Below, in pieces: positions 1 through 6,166 of a DNA stretch of 11,507 nt. Position numbers and translations under genes: made by a program. Within the stretch, counting starts at the first letter, position 1, and each line of letters starts with the position of its first letter. Location of the stretch: assembly GCA_947489925.1 (NCBI GenBank), contig CANLFK010000066.1:1-11507 (forward strand), written 5' to 3'. The notes below the pieces were generated by a model. It was given only the letters and a program-made list of their open reading frames with translations. It did no database searches and had not been told where the DNA came from. Source of the DNA: Candidatus Caenarcanales bacterium (GTDB taxonomy: Bacteria > Cyanobacteriota > Vampirovibrionia > Caenarcaniphilales > Caenarcanaceae).

Positions 1-14
1 ACAAAGGAATTATT

Positions 15-230
15 ATGATTCAAGTTAAAAATATTTTTAAGCGTTTAATAGAAGAGGAAGATGCCGCTTTAGACCAATGGATTACCGTTTTGGTATTAGC
101 CATTTTAGCTATTATTATTTTCTTAGCACTTAAAAGACCAATTGCTACTATGTTAGAGGGAAGTGTTAATAAGGTTGGAGAGCAAACTAATGGCTTGTTT
201 AGCAACAATACAGGAGGTACAGCCGACTAA
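15..230 (+). CDS. Small Flp-pilin-like single-span membrane peptide
   Basis: A 71-residue peptide with a short basic/acidic head (residues 1-19, with an EEED run at 13-16), one hydrophobic helix (about 22-40) and a polar tail. The layout, with acidic residues followed by A-A-L and an aromatic residue just before the helix, resembles Flp/Tad-type prepilins, which are cleaved by a TadV/prepilin peptidase and assembled into fimbriae. The usual glycine before the cleavage point is replaced here (D16-A-A-L-D-Q-W), so processing is uncertain. The ATG at 15 is well supported by AAAGGA at 3-8, six bases upstream. No other pilus gene is visible; they could lie left of the window. A small membrane protein unrelated to pili is the alternative. 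The gene is convincing; the pilin assignment is an inference. Confidence 0.55.
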   Translation: MIQVKNIFKRLIEEEDAALDQWITVLVLAILAIIIFLALKRPIATMLEGSVNKVGEQTNGLFSNNTGGTAD

Positions 231-330
231 AGGGCTTAGTACCCACGGTTTCCTGAAATCCAGCTGTTGAAAGAGGGTATTTTAGTTAAAGCTTAAAGTA
301 CCCTTTACCCCATTGACAATGGGAATTTGA
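231..330 (+). other. Hairpin-rich spacer, candidate structured RNA leader
   Basis: This spacer lies between the pilin-like gene and the GT87 gene. Visible inverted repeats are GGTTTC/GAAATCC around 248-261, AGGGTATTTT (274-283) with AAAGTACCCT (295-304; nine of ten positions pair by Watson-Crick rules), and CCCATT-GAC-AATGGG (308-323, perfect). GTACCC at 238-243 could instead pair with GGGTAT at 275-280, which excludes the second hairpin, so alternative folds exist. No U-run follows, so it is not a textbook terminator. I could not match it to a riboswitch class. It may be a 3' end structure of the pilin mRNA or a leader of the next gene. Confidence 0.35.
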
Positions 331-418
331 GGAATTTTAAGTAAAGACTATCAAAGTGAAGTATAGACAAAACTTTGGTTGAGAAAATTAATTTTTGAGC
401 TATTGAAGATATCTGAAT

Positions 419-1843
419 ATGAATTTACAAGTTAAGGAATTTTTTGATAATAAAAAAGTACAAACTACTCTCGAATATTTAAGAATCGCTATCTTAGCTG
501 TAATCGGCTTAAGATATTTATATTTATTGCTTATTTTTAGCTTTGGGCGTGGGTATTTACTCACCAAAAATCAACCTGATATTTTAGATATTGCACCATA
601 TTATATGGCGGGGCAAATCCTAAAAAATGCAGACGGGTCAAAAGTATATGATTATAAAGCTCAGGAAAAGTATGCTATTAAAATCTTTCTTCCCTATTTA
701 CAAAAAGCTAATCCCAAAGAGCTAGCAGAAATAGTTTCTATTAATAAAGCTCATAAAAAAACTCTGTTAAATCGAAAAGGAGTAAATTCGTACTTTTATT
801 ATTATCCACCTAATACCTTGCCTATACTTTATTTGTTTAGTGTATTTAGTATTAGTAATTTATTTATTATAATTAATTTTCTATCTTTACTGGCCTTGTC
901 CTTAGCTTTATTTCTAGGCTTAAAGAATTACTGGATAGAAAAGAAAAATCAAAATTTTATAATAGTTTTTTTAGCAAGTCTAATTGTTTTTTCTCCAGTA
1001 ATTGAAAATATATATAATGGACAAATTGCTCTTTTATGTTGCCTTAGTTTTTACTTTTATTATTATTTTGCAAAAAAACAAAAGAACTTTCTTGGCGGAT
1101 TATTTCTATCAATATGTTTATTTAAACCCCAACTTGGCTTACCTTTACTACTAATTCCATTTTTATTGAAACAAAAACAAATTGTCTTATATACTGCTTT
1201 GATTAGTTGTATTTTATGTATATTAGCTTACTTTTTAATTGGCTTTGAGGGTTACAAAGATTATATTATTAGTAATTTACAAACATTAAATTTTACTCAA
1301 TTTGGTAGCCATGTACACCCTGTTATTAAGCCTATATATCCAATTCATCAAATTATTTTATGGATAAATCAGCAAAATAATTATTGTAATTTAAGTCTAA
1401 AACCAACAATGGACTTAATTGTGAATATTTGGTTTGGTATATGTATTTTGAGCATGTTTTGTATTTTTAAATTTACATCTTTAAAGCTAAATGAAAAAGT
1501 TTTTCTTGGTTCATTACTAGCGTTGTTAGCAATCCAGTATCATTATTCGTTTGATTATGGTTTAATAATTTCATCACTTTTAATCCTCTTTGATGATAAT
1601 GGATATAAACATTTTAGAAAACTATTAGCATTTTTTATACTTGTGTTTGTTTTATTATTAAATATTATTGGCTTTATTTTTTCATTGCAAAAAATCGCTT
1701 TCTTCTCTTTTTCGTATGAATTTTTAGATATATTTAGCGGCTCGGTCGAGTTTTTTGTTTTATTCATTAGTACAATATTTTTATTAGTTTTTTATATGCT
1801 GACTAGACCTGTCATTGAAAATAATGAAATTAAAGCTTATTGA
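419..1843 (+). CDS. GT87/DUF2029-type polytopic membrane glycosyltransferase with a chimeric C-terminus
   Basis: A 474-residue protein with about ten or more hydrophobic helices. It carries the landmarks of the GT87/DUF2029 family, polyprenyl-phosphate-sugar-dependent transferases such as mycobacterial PimE: an early periplasmic acidic motif with D57 in D-I-A-P-Y-Y-M-A-G (57-65), Y-P-P (129-131), N-G-Q (200-202) and K-P-Q (236-238). By family analogy it transfers a hexose from a lipid-linked donor on the outer face of the inner membrane; the acceptor is unknown. The ATG at 419 has no convincing Shine-Dalgarno sequence, and no upstream in-frame start looks better. The last ten residues (V-I-E-N-N-E-I-K-A-Y) and the TGA stop are shared with the PD-(D/E)XK proteins downstream, not expected of GT87 proteins. 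The native C-terminus was probably replaced by recombination. Family call firm, substrate unknown. Confidence 0.8.
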   Translation: MNLQVKEFFDNKKVQTTLEYLRIAILAVIGLRYLYLLLIFSFGRGYLLTKNQPDILDIAPYYMAGQILKNADGSKVYDYKAQEKYAIKIFLPYLQKANPKELAEIVSINKAHKKTLLNRKGVNSYFYYYPPNTLPILYLFSVFSISNLFIIINFLSLLALSLALFLGLKNYWIEKKNQNFIIVFLASLIVFSPVIENIYNGQIALLCCLSFYFYYYFAKKQKNFLGGLFLSICLFKPQLGLPLLLIPFLLKQKQIVLYTALISCILCILAYFLIGFEGYKDYIISNLQTLNFTQFGSHVHPVIKPIYPIHQIILWINQQNNYCNLSLKPTMDLIVNIWFGICILSMFCIFKFTSLKLNEKVFLGSLLALLAIQYHYSFDYGLIISSLLILFDDNGYKHFRKLLAFFILVFVLLLNIIGFIFSLQKIAFFSFSYEFLDIFSGSVEFFVLFISTIFLLVFYMLTRPVIENNEIKAY

Positions 1844-1919
1844 ATTCTTTAATCAGTGTCTGTGATTCAGAAATTTGTATATAATTTAATTAGCTTAAAG
1901 TTTAGGATTAAATAAAAAT
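1812..1919 (+). repeat. Tail-plus-spacer unit of the nuclease array fused to the end of the GT87 gene
   Basis: From 1812 (TCATTGAAAATAATG...) to the base before the copy 1 ATG, the sequence matches the end of nuclease copy 2 and its spacer (about 3273-3380) with about three substitutions. It covers the last nine codons in the same reading frame, the TGA stop and a 76-nt spacer of identical length. Homology stops abruptly left of 1812, where normal GT87 sequence begins. This is best read as the remnant of a former array unit (copy 0) or as a recombination scar. Confidence 0.85.
1880..1885 (+). promoter_or_regulatory. TATAAT -10-like box of nuclease copy 1
   Basis: TATAAT sits 34 nt before the ATG at 1920. 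The 34-nt leader, including an AGGA at 1904-1907, is nearly identical in all three copies. No good -35 hexamer is visible. Confidence 0.5.
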
Positions 1920-2495
1920 ATGGATTCTGGCGAAAAAGATTATTCCTTCAAAGAGATTAGACAAATGATGGCTGAAAACGCAATTCAGTTAAGAGAGCTT
2001 AAAATTTCACAAGCTCAAACTGACGAGCAGATGAAAAGAACTGATCAAAAATTAGAAAAACTTTCAAAAGAATTAGGAAATATCGGCAATAATAATGGGG
2101 CTGTTGCGGAAGAATTCTTTTGGAATGCTTTGAAGAATATTAAAGAATTTAAAGGTATTAAGGTTGATTTTGCTGACCGTAATGTTTATCGGCAGAAAGG
2201 CTTGCTGGCTGATGAATTTGATGCAATTCTTTGGAATGGGAGTTCAGTCATAATTGTTGAAACAAAGTATAAAATTCACCCAAGCTTAATCGAGAAAATT
2301 AAAGAGAAAAAAATACCTAATTTTAAAAAGCTTTTCTCTGACAAAGCCGATCATAAAATTTACTATGCAATTGCTGGTTTTGCAATACCCGATCAAGTGG
2401 CAGAGGAAGCTAAACAAGAAGGCTTTTTTGTAATTAAACAATTTGCTGATTCCGAAAATATTATCATTGAAAATAATGAAATTAAAGCTTATTAA
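1920..2495 (+). CDS. Coiled-coil PD-(D/E)XK nuclease-fold protein, array copy 1
   Basis: A 191-residue protein. Residues 10-55 form a charged helical coiled coil with a single T-D-E-Q-M-K-R heptad (34-40). The remainder has a PD-(D/E)XK layout: E64/E65 after a G-A-V-A turn, D101 in D-E-F-D, then a hydrophobic strand ending in E114-T-K116. A conserved core follows (Y-Y-A-I-A-G-F-A-I-P, 148-157). This arrangement is that of the uncharacterised COG5493/DUF3782-like family common in cyanobacteria and thermophiles. All putative metal-binding residues are present, so activity is possible, but no substrate is known. Copy 1 is the most divergent at DNA level, ends in TAA rather than TGA, and has the shortest coiled coil. 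Its leader has AGGA 12 nt before the ATG, a long spacing. Family call fairly sure; biological role unknown. Confidence 0.8.
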   Translation: MDSGEKDYSFKEIRQMMAENAIQLRELKISQAQTDEQMKRTDQKLEKLSKELGNIGNNNGAVAEEFFWNALKNIKEFKGIKVDFADRNVYRQKGLLADEFDAILWNGSSVIIVETKYKIHPSLIEKIKEKKIPNFKKLFSDKADHKIYYAIAGFAIPDQVAEEAKQEGFFVIKQFADSENIIIENNEIKAY

Positions 2496-2674
2496 TTAGT
2501 CTCTCTTAAAGCCGAAAGACAAAGCCTAAAGTATCGGTGTCATCTTTTAACCTGCGTCCATCTGTGATTGATAAATTAGAGAAATCATAGTTTGTCATTT
2601 TAATCAGTGTAATCCCAGTTCAAGACAAAAAGTATATAATTTAATTAGATTAAAGTTTAGGATTAAATAAAAAT
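2496..2674 (+). other. Long divergent spacer between nuclease copies 1 and 2
   Basis: This spacer is 179 nt against 76 nt for the other two spacers. It contains CCTGCGTCCATCTGTGATTG at 2551-2570 and AATCAGTGTAATCCCAG at about 2602-2618. These are variants of the AATCTGYGTC-CTGTGATT motif that also follows the tails at 1851, 3312 and 4029. Only the last 40 nt, from the TATAAT box on, are common to all three leaders. No open reading frame of note. Confidence 0.6.
2635..2640 (+). promoter_or_regulatory. TATAAT -10-like box of nuclease copy 2
   Basis: It lies 34 nt before the ATG at 2675, as in the other two copies. The sequence upstream of the box has diverged here while the box and leader have not, which supports a functional role for this short segment. 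Confidence 0.5.
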
Positions 2675-3304
2675 ATGGATTCTGGCGAAAAAGATTATTC
2701 TTTTCAAGAAATTAGACAAATGCTGGCTGAAAACGCAATTCAGTTAAGAGAGCTTAAAATTTCACAAGCACAAACTGATGAACAAATGAAAAGAACCGAT
2801 GAACAAATGAAAAGAACTGATGAGCAAATGAAGCGAACTGATGAAAGACTTTCGGCTAAATTAGAAAAACTTTCAAAAGAATTAGGAAATATTGGCAATA
2901 ATAATGGTGCTGTCGCTGAAGAATTCTTTTGGAATGCTTTGAAGAATATTAAAGAATTTAAAGGTATTAAAGTTGATTTTGCTGACCGCAATGTTTATCG
3001 CCAAAAAGGCTTGCTGGCTGATGAATTTGATGCAGTTCTCTGGAATGGCAGTTCGGTCATAATTGTTGAAACAAAGTATAAAATTCACCCAAACTTAATC
3101 GAGAAAATTAAAGAAAAAAAAATACCTAATTTTAAAAAGCTTTTCTCTGACAAAGCAGATCATAAAATTTATTATGCAATTGCTGGTTTTGCAATACCAA
3201 ATCAAGTGGCCGAGGAAGCTAAACAAGAGGGTTTTTTTGTAATTAAACAATTTGCTGATTCCGAAAATATTATCATTGAAAATAATGAAATTAAAGCTTA
3301 TTGA
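2675..3304 (+). CDS. Coiled-coil PD-(D/E)XK nuclease-fold protein, array copy 2
   Basis: A 209-residue paralog of copy 1, close to identical through the nuclease-fold half. It has the same putative acidic/lysine set: D119 in D-E-F-D and E132-T-K134. The 18 extra residues are all in the coiled coil: three T-D-E-Q-M-K-R heptads instead of one, then T-D-E-R-L-S-A. The DNA of the nuclease half is much closer to copy 3 than to copy 1 (for example GTTCTCTGGAATGGC in both 2 and 3), which implies a recent duplication or gene conversion between 2 and 3. It ends in TGA followed by GAATTC-type spacer, like the GT87 tail and copy 3. Confidence 0.8.
   Translation: MDSGEKDYSFQEIRQMLAENAIQLRELKISQAQTDEQMKRTDEQMKRTDEQMKRTDERLSAKLEKLSKELGNIGNNNGAVAEEFFWNALKNIKEFKGIKVDFADRNVYRQKGLLADEFDAVLWNGSSVIIVETKYKIHPNLIEKIKEKKIPNFKKLFSDKADHKIYYAIAGFAIPNQVAEEAKQEGFFVIKQFADSENIIIENNEIKAY
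2774..2836 (+). repeat. Three 21-bp tandem repeats encoding coiled-coil heptads
   Basis: Three units at 2774-2794, 2795-2815 and 2816-2836 each encode T-D-E-Q-M-K-R. The first two differ at one silent base and the third at a few silent positions. Copy 1 has one unit and copy 3 has two perfect units plus a degenerate one, so the length varies by whole heptads with the frame kept. Confidence 0.9.
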
Positions 3305-3340
3305 ATTCTTTAATCTGTGTCTGTGATTCAGAAATTTGGA

Positions 3341-3346
3341 TATAAT
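3341..3346 (+). promoter_or_regulatory. TATAAT -10-like box of nuclease copy 3
   Basis: It lies 34 nt before the ATG at 3381, within a 76-nt spacer that matches the GT87-to-copy 1 spacer at all but about three positions. Confidence 0.5.
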
Positions 3347-3380
3347 TTAATTAGATTAAAGTTTAGGATTAAATAAAAAT

Positions 3381-4022
3381 ATGGATTCTGGCGAAAAAGA
3401 TTATTCTTTTCAAGAAATTAGACAAATGATGGCTGAAAACGCTATTCAGTTAAGAGAGCTTAAAATTTCACAAGCTCAAACTGATGAGCAAATACGAGCT
3501 TCTCAGGCTAAAACTGATGAACAGATGAAGCGAACTGACGAGCAAATGAAGCGAACTGATGAAAGACTTTCGGCTAAATTAGAAAAACTTTCAAAAGAAT
3601 TAGGAAATATTGGCAATAATAATGGTGCTGTCGCGGAAGAATTCTTTTGGAATGCTTTGAAGAATATTAAAGAATTTAAAGGTATTAAAGTTGATTTTGC
3701 TGACCGCAATGTTTATCGCCAAAAAGGCTTGCTGGCTGATGAATTTGATGCAGTTCTCTGGAATGGCAGTTCGGTCATAATTGTTGAAACAAAGTATAAA
3801 ATTCACCCAAACTTAATAGAAAAAATTAAAGAGAAAAAAATACCTAATTTTAAAAAGCTTTTCTCTGACAAAGCAGATCATAAAATTTATTATGCAATTG
3901 CTGGTTTTGCAATACCAAATCAAGTGGCCGAGGAAGCTAAACGAGAAGGTTTCTTTGTGATTAAACAATTTGCTGATTCAGAAAATATTATCATTGAAAA
4001 TAATGAAATTAAAGCTTATTGA
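3381..4022 (+). CDS. Coiled-coil PD-(D/E)XK nuclease-fold protein, array copy 3
   Basis: A 213-residue paralog, the longest of the three. The coiled coil reads T-D-E-Q-I-R-A-S-Q-A-K and then two T-D-E-Q-M-K-R heptads (DNA 3513-3554) and T-D-E-R-L-S-A. The nuclease-fold half differs from copy 2 by essentially one residue (R for Q in the A-K-R-E-G segment). Putative active-site residues are D123, E136 and K138. The same C-terminal I-E-N-N-E-I-K-A-Y tail is present. After the stop, the tail repeat continues for about 30 nt (GAATTCTTTAATCTGCGTC) and then diverges toward phrB. Three intact, near-identical copies suggest recent amplification; role unknown. Confidence 0.8.
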   Translation: MDSGEKDYSFQEIRQMMAENAIQLRELKISQAQTDEQIRASQAKTDEQMKRTDEQMKRTDERLSAKLEKLSKELGNIGNNNGAVAEEFFWNALKNIKEFKGIKVDFADRNVYRQKGLLADEFDAVLWNGSSVIIVETKYKIHPNLIEKIKEKKIPNFKKLFSDKADHKIYYAIAGFAIPNQVAEEAKREGFFVIKQFADSENIIIENNEIKAY

Positions 4023-4058
4023 ATTCTTTAATCTGCGTCAGTCTGGGATTGATAAAGG
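4023..4058 (+). repeat. 3' tail repeat remnant after nuclease copy 3
   Basis: GAATTCTTTAATCTGCGTC followed by CTGGGATTGATAAA combines the GAATTC tail seen after GT87 and copy 2 with the CTGTGATTGATAA form seen after copy 1 (2561-2574). It marks the right edge of the array. Non-array sequence follows up to phrB. Confidence 0.6.
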
Positions 4059-4150
4059 TAAAATTTTTGTGTAAGTCATATAGTAAGTTTCCAAAAAGCA
4101 AAACTTTAAGCGTAAAATCAGCTGTATAAAATCAAATTACAAATATTTAA

Positions 4151-5605
4151 ATGTATTCAAAAGCTATATTTTGGTTTCGCAGAGATTTACGCTTAGACGA
4201 TAATACTGCTTTGAATGAAGCTTTTAAGCATTCTAAAGAAATTTATCCAGTTTTCATCTTTGACAAAAATATTTTAGATAAGCTTTCTAAGCCTGAAGAC
4301 AAGAGAATAACTATTATTTGGCAGGCTTTGCAGGAAATAAAAGCCAAATTAAATTCAGTCGGTTCAGATTTAATTATTGTATACGGAAACCCAGTGGAAT
4401 TAATACCTTTATTAACCGACTTAATTGATGCACAAGCTGTTTTCACAAATCGAGATTATGAAGGATATGCCCTCCACCGTGATGAAACAGTGCAAGCCAA
4501 GCTTAATGAAAAAGATCGCCATTTTTTAACCAGCAAAGATCATTTAATTTTTGAATCATCTGAAGTTTTAAAACCAGACCAAAAGCCTTATACCGTTTTT
4601 ACGCCTTTCAAGAAAAAGTGGCTGGAAGCTTTAACTGGCAAAGAAAGTATTTATTTGAATAACTTTGATAATCAAAAATATTTAAACCTCTCTCATTTAG
4701 CCAATAATCATAAAATTTCTAATGTGCGTATTCAGTTGGAAAGAAATAATATTATTCAATTAGCTCATGATGAGGATTTGAAATTAATTAATTTTCATTT
4801 AAGCAAGCTGGATATAATTATTAATGCTTCATTCGCTCATCAAAGGCTAAAAGATTTTATAAACCTGAATATAAAAAAATATAAAATACAAAGGGATTTC
4901 CCTGATTTAAATTCAAATTCTGGTTTATCAATTGATTTGCGTTTTGGAACAATTAGTATTCGAGAATGTGTTCTTGCGGCTTGGAGACTATTAGAACAAA
5001 CTACAGATTTAAATGAAGCCGAAAATATTAGTTGTTGGCTTTCGGAACTTATTTGGCGTGAATTTTATTCAATGATTTTACAAAGTTTTCCTTATGTCGA
5101 AAAGCAAGCTTTCAGAGAGGCTTATCAAAAATTAAATTGGCAAAAAGACCAAAAATTATTATCTGCTTGGCAAGAGGGTTTAACGGGCTATCCAATTGTA
5201 GACGCTGGAATGAGGCAATTAAAACAAACTGGACAATTACATAATAGACTAAGAATGATTTGTGCTTCGTTTTTGACAAAGGATTTATTAATTGATTGGA
5301 AGCTTGGAGAAGCTCATTTTGCTAATTATTTGCTTGATTTTGATTTGGCTTCAAATAATGGTGGCTGGCAGTGGACGGCTTCGGTTGGTACAGACGCTTC
5401 ACCTTATTTTAGAATTTTTAATCCGATTTTACAAAGCCAAAAGTTTGACCCAGAAGCTAAATATATAAAAAAATGGCTTCCAGAACTAAAAGACATTGAA
5501 GCAACTAAAATACATAAATTAGATTTTCAGCTAAATAATTATCCTAAACCAATTGTCAAGCACGAAGAAGTTAAACCTAAAGTTTTGCAATTATTTAAAA
5601 CTTAA
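4151..5605 (+). CDS. phrB: Deoxyribodipyrimidine photolyase (class I CPD photolyase)
   Basis: A 484-residue, full-length photolyase that uses FADH- and light to split cyclobutane pyrimidine dimers in DNA. The N-terminal antenna domain (about 2-135) opens with W-F-R-R-D-L-R-L-D-D-N. The FAD-binding helical domain spans about 225-475. By alignment with E. coli PhrB from memory, E299 and W302 (S-E-L-I-W-R-E-F-Y) match the substrate-contact E274/W277. The electron-transfer tryptophan triad is W330, W383 and W406 (E. coli 306/359/382). N402 occupies the Asn378 position that marks photolyases rather than cryptochromes. T-G-Y-P-I-V-D-A and H-N-R-L-R-M are intact. The antenna pigment cannot be told from sequence. 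The ATG has no clear Shine-Dalgarno sequence. The gene ends directly against the convergent gene, with no bases between the stop codons. No truncation or frameshift seen. Confidence 0.96.
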   Translation: MYSKAIFWFRRDLRLDDNTALNEAFKHSKEIYPVFIFDKNILDKLSKPEDKRITIIWQALQEIKAKLNSVGSDLIIVYGNPVELIPLLTDLIDAQAVFTNRDYEGYALHRDETVQAKLNEKDRHFLTSKDHLIFESSEVLKPDQKPYTVFTPFKKKWLEALTGKESIYLNNFDNQKYLNLSHLANNHKISNVRIQLERNNIIQLAHDEDLKLINFHLSKLDIIINASFAHQRLKDFINLNIKKYKIQRDFPDLNSNSGLSIDLRFGTISIRECVLAAWRLLEQTTDLNEAENISCWLSELIWREFYSMILQSFPYVEKQAFREAYQKLNWQKDQKLLSAWQEGLTGYPIVDAGMRQLKQTGQLHNRLRMICASFLTKDLLIDWKLGEAHFANYLLDFDLASNNGGWQWTASVGTDASPYFRIFNPILQSQKFDPEAKYIKKWLPELKDIEATKIHKLDFQLNNYPKPIVKHEEVKPKVLQLFKT

Positions 5606-6076
5606 TTATTGAATCTCAACTCCCCCGCTAGAATTTGGAATACACAAATAAATCTCACCAGGAGACTTGAATAGTTTATATGGATTCAGCTGAAAACTTG
5701 ACCGCTCAACCCTATTACCCGAAATATCTAATCCAAAAATAGTAATTGACCTAGGTTTCTCCCTCGAGGTATTTTCGATACTTTCAATATCCAGAACAAA
5801 TCCTTGGTTTTTGGGTCCACACGCAGAAATATCTGAAATTTTAAAGGTTACATCAACCCCATTAATAGAACAGCTTTTAATACCTATACCATTTTGCAGA
5901 CAAATATTATTTTGAGCTAATTGAGCGGGAATTTTAGGTAATAATTGTTCAGTCTTTTCGGGCATATTATTAGGTCTAAATCCTTGCAAAATTTCGGCTC
6001 TGACAGGATTAATAGCCATAAAAATAGAAGTAGTTAATCCAGTAAATCCAGTAAATATTTTCGTAGCAAGTTTCAT
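5606..6076 (-). CDS. Small secreted protein with four cysteines, unknown function
   Basis: A 156-residue protein I do not recognise. It begins with a basic head and hydrophobic stretch ending in P-V-R-A (23-27), a good Sec signal peptide with cleavage after A27. The mature part is polar and rich in beta-type sequence, with exactly four cysteines (59, 69, 86, 145), so two disulfides are plausible in an oxidising compartment. No membrane anchor or lipobox. It follows the TrbI-like gene on the same strand after a 90-nt gap, and both products are exported, which suggests a shared envelope role. Its stop codon abuts that of phrB tail to tail. No strong Shine-Dalgarno sequence. Real gene likely; function open. 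Confidence 0.7.
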   Translation of the reverse strand: MKLATKIFTGFTGLTTSIFMAINPVRAEILQGFRPNNMPEKTEQLLPKIPAQLAQNNICLQNGIGIKSCSINGVDVTFKISDISACGPKNQGFVLDIESIENTSREKPRSITIFGLDISGNRVERSSFQLNPYKLFKSPGEIYLCIPNSSGGVEIQ

Positions 6077-6166
6077 ATTAAGTATAGTTTTTTGATTAGG
6101 TAATAGTTTTTAATTTATCAACCAAAATCTTAGCAAAAACACCAACTATAAAATCTATTGTGCAAA

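Noticed and set aside
274..323. Rho-independent terminator after the pilin-like gene.
   Set aside because: The stems are followed by mixed sequence without a U-run, so a standard intrinsic terminator is not supported.
1555..1767. Antisense ORF of 70 codons inside the GT87 gene.
   Set aside because: Shadow of the strongly hydrophobic coding strand; no start signal and no domain.
1812..4058. CRISPR-like array, because of the regular repeats.
   Set aside because: The repeats are whole genes, their spacers and coding heptads, not short direct repeats with unique spacers.
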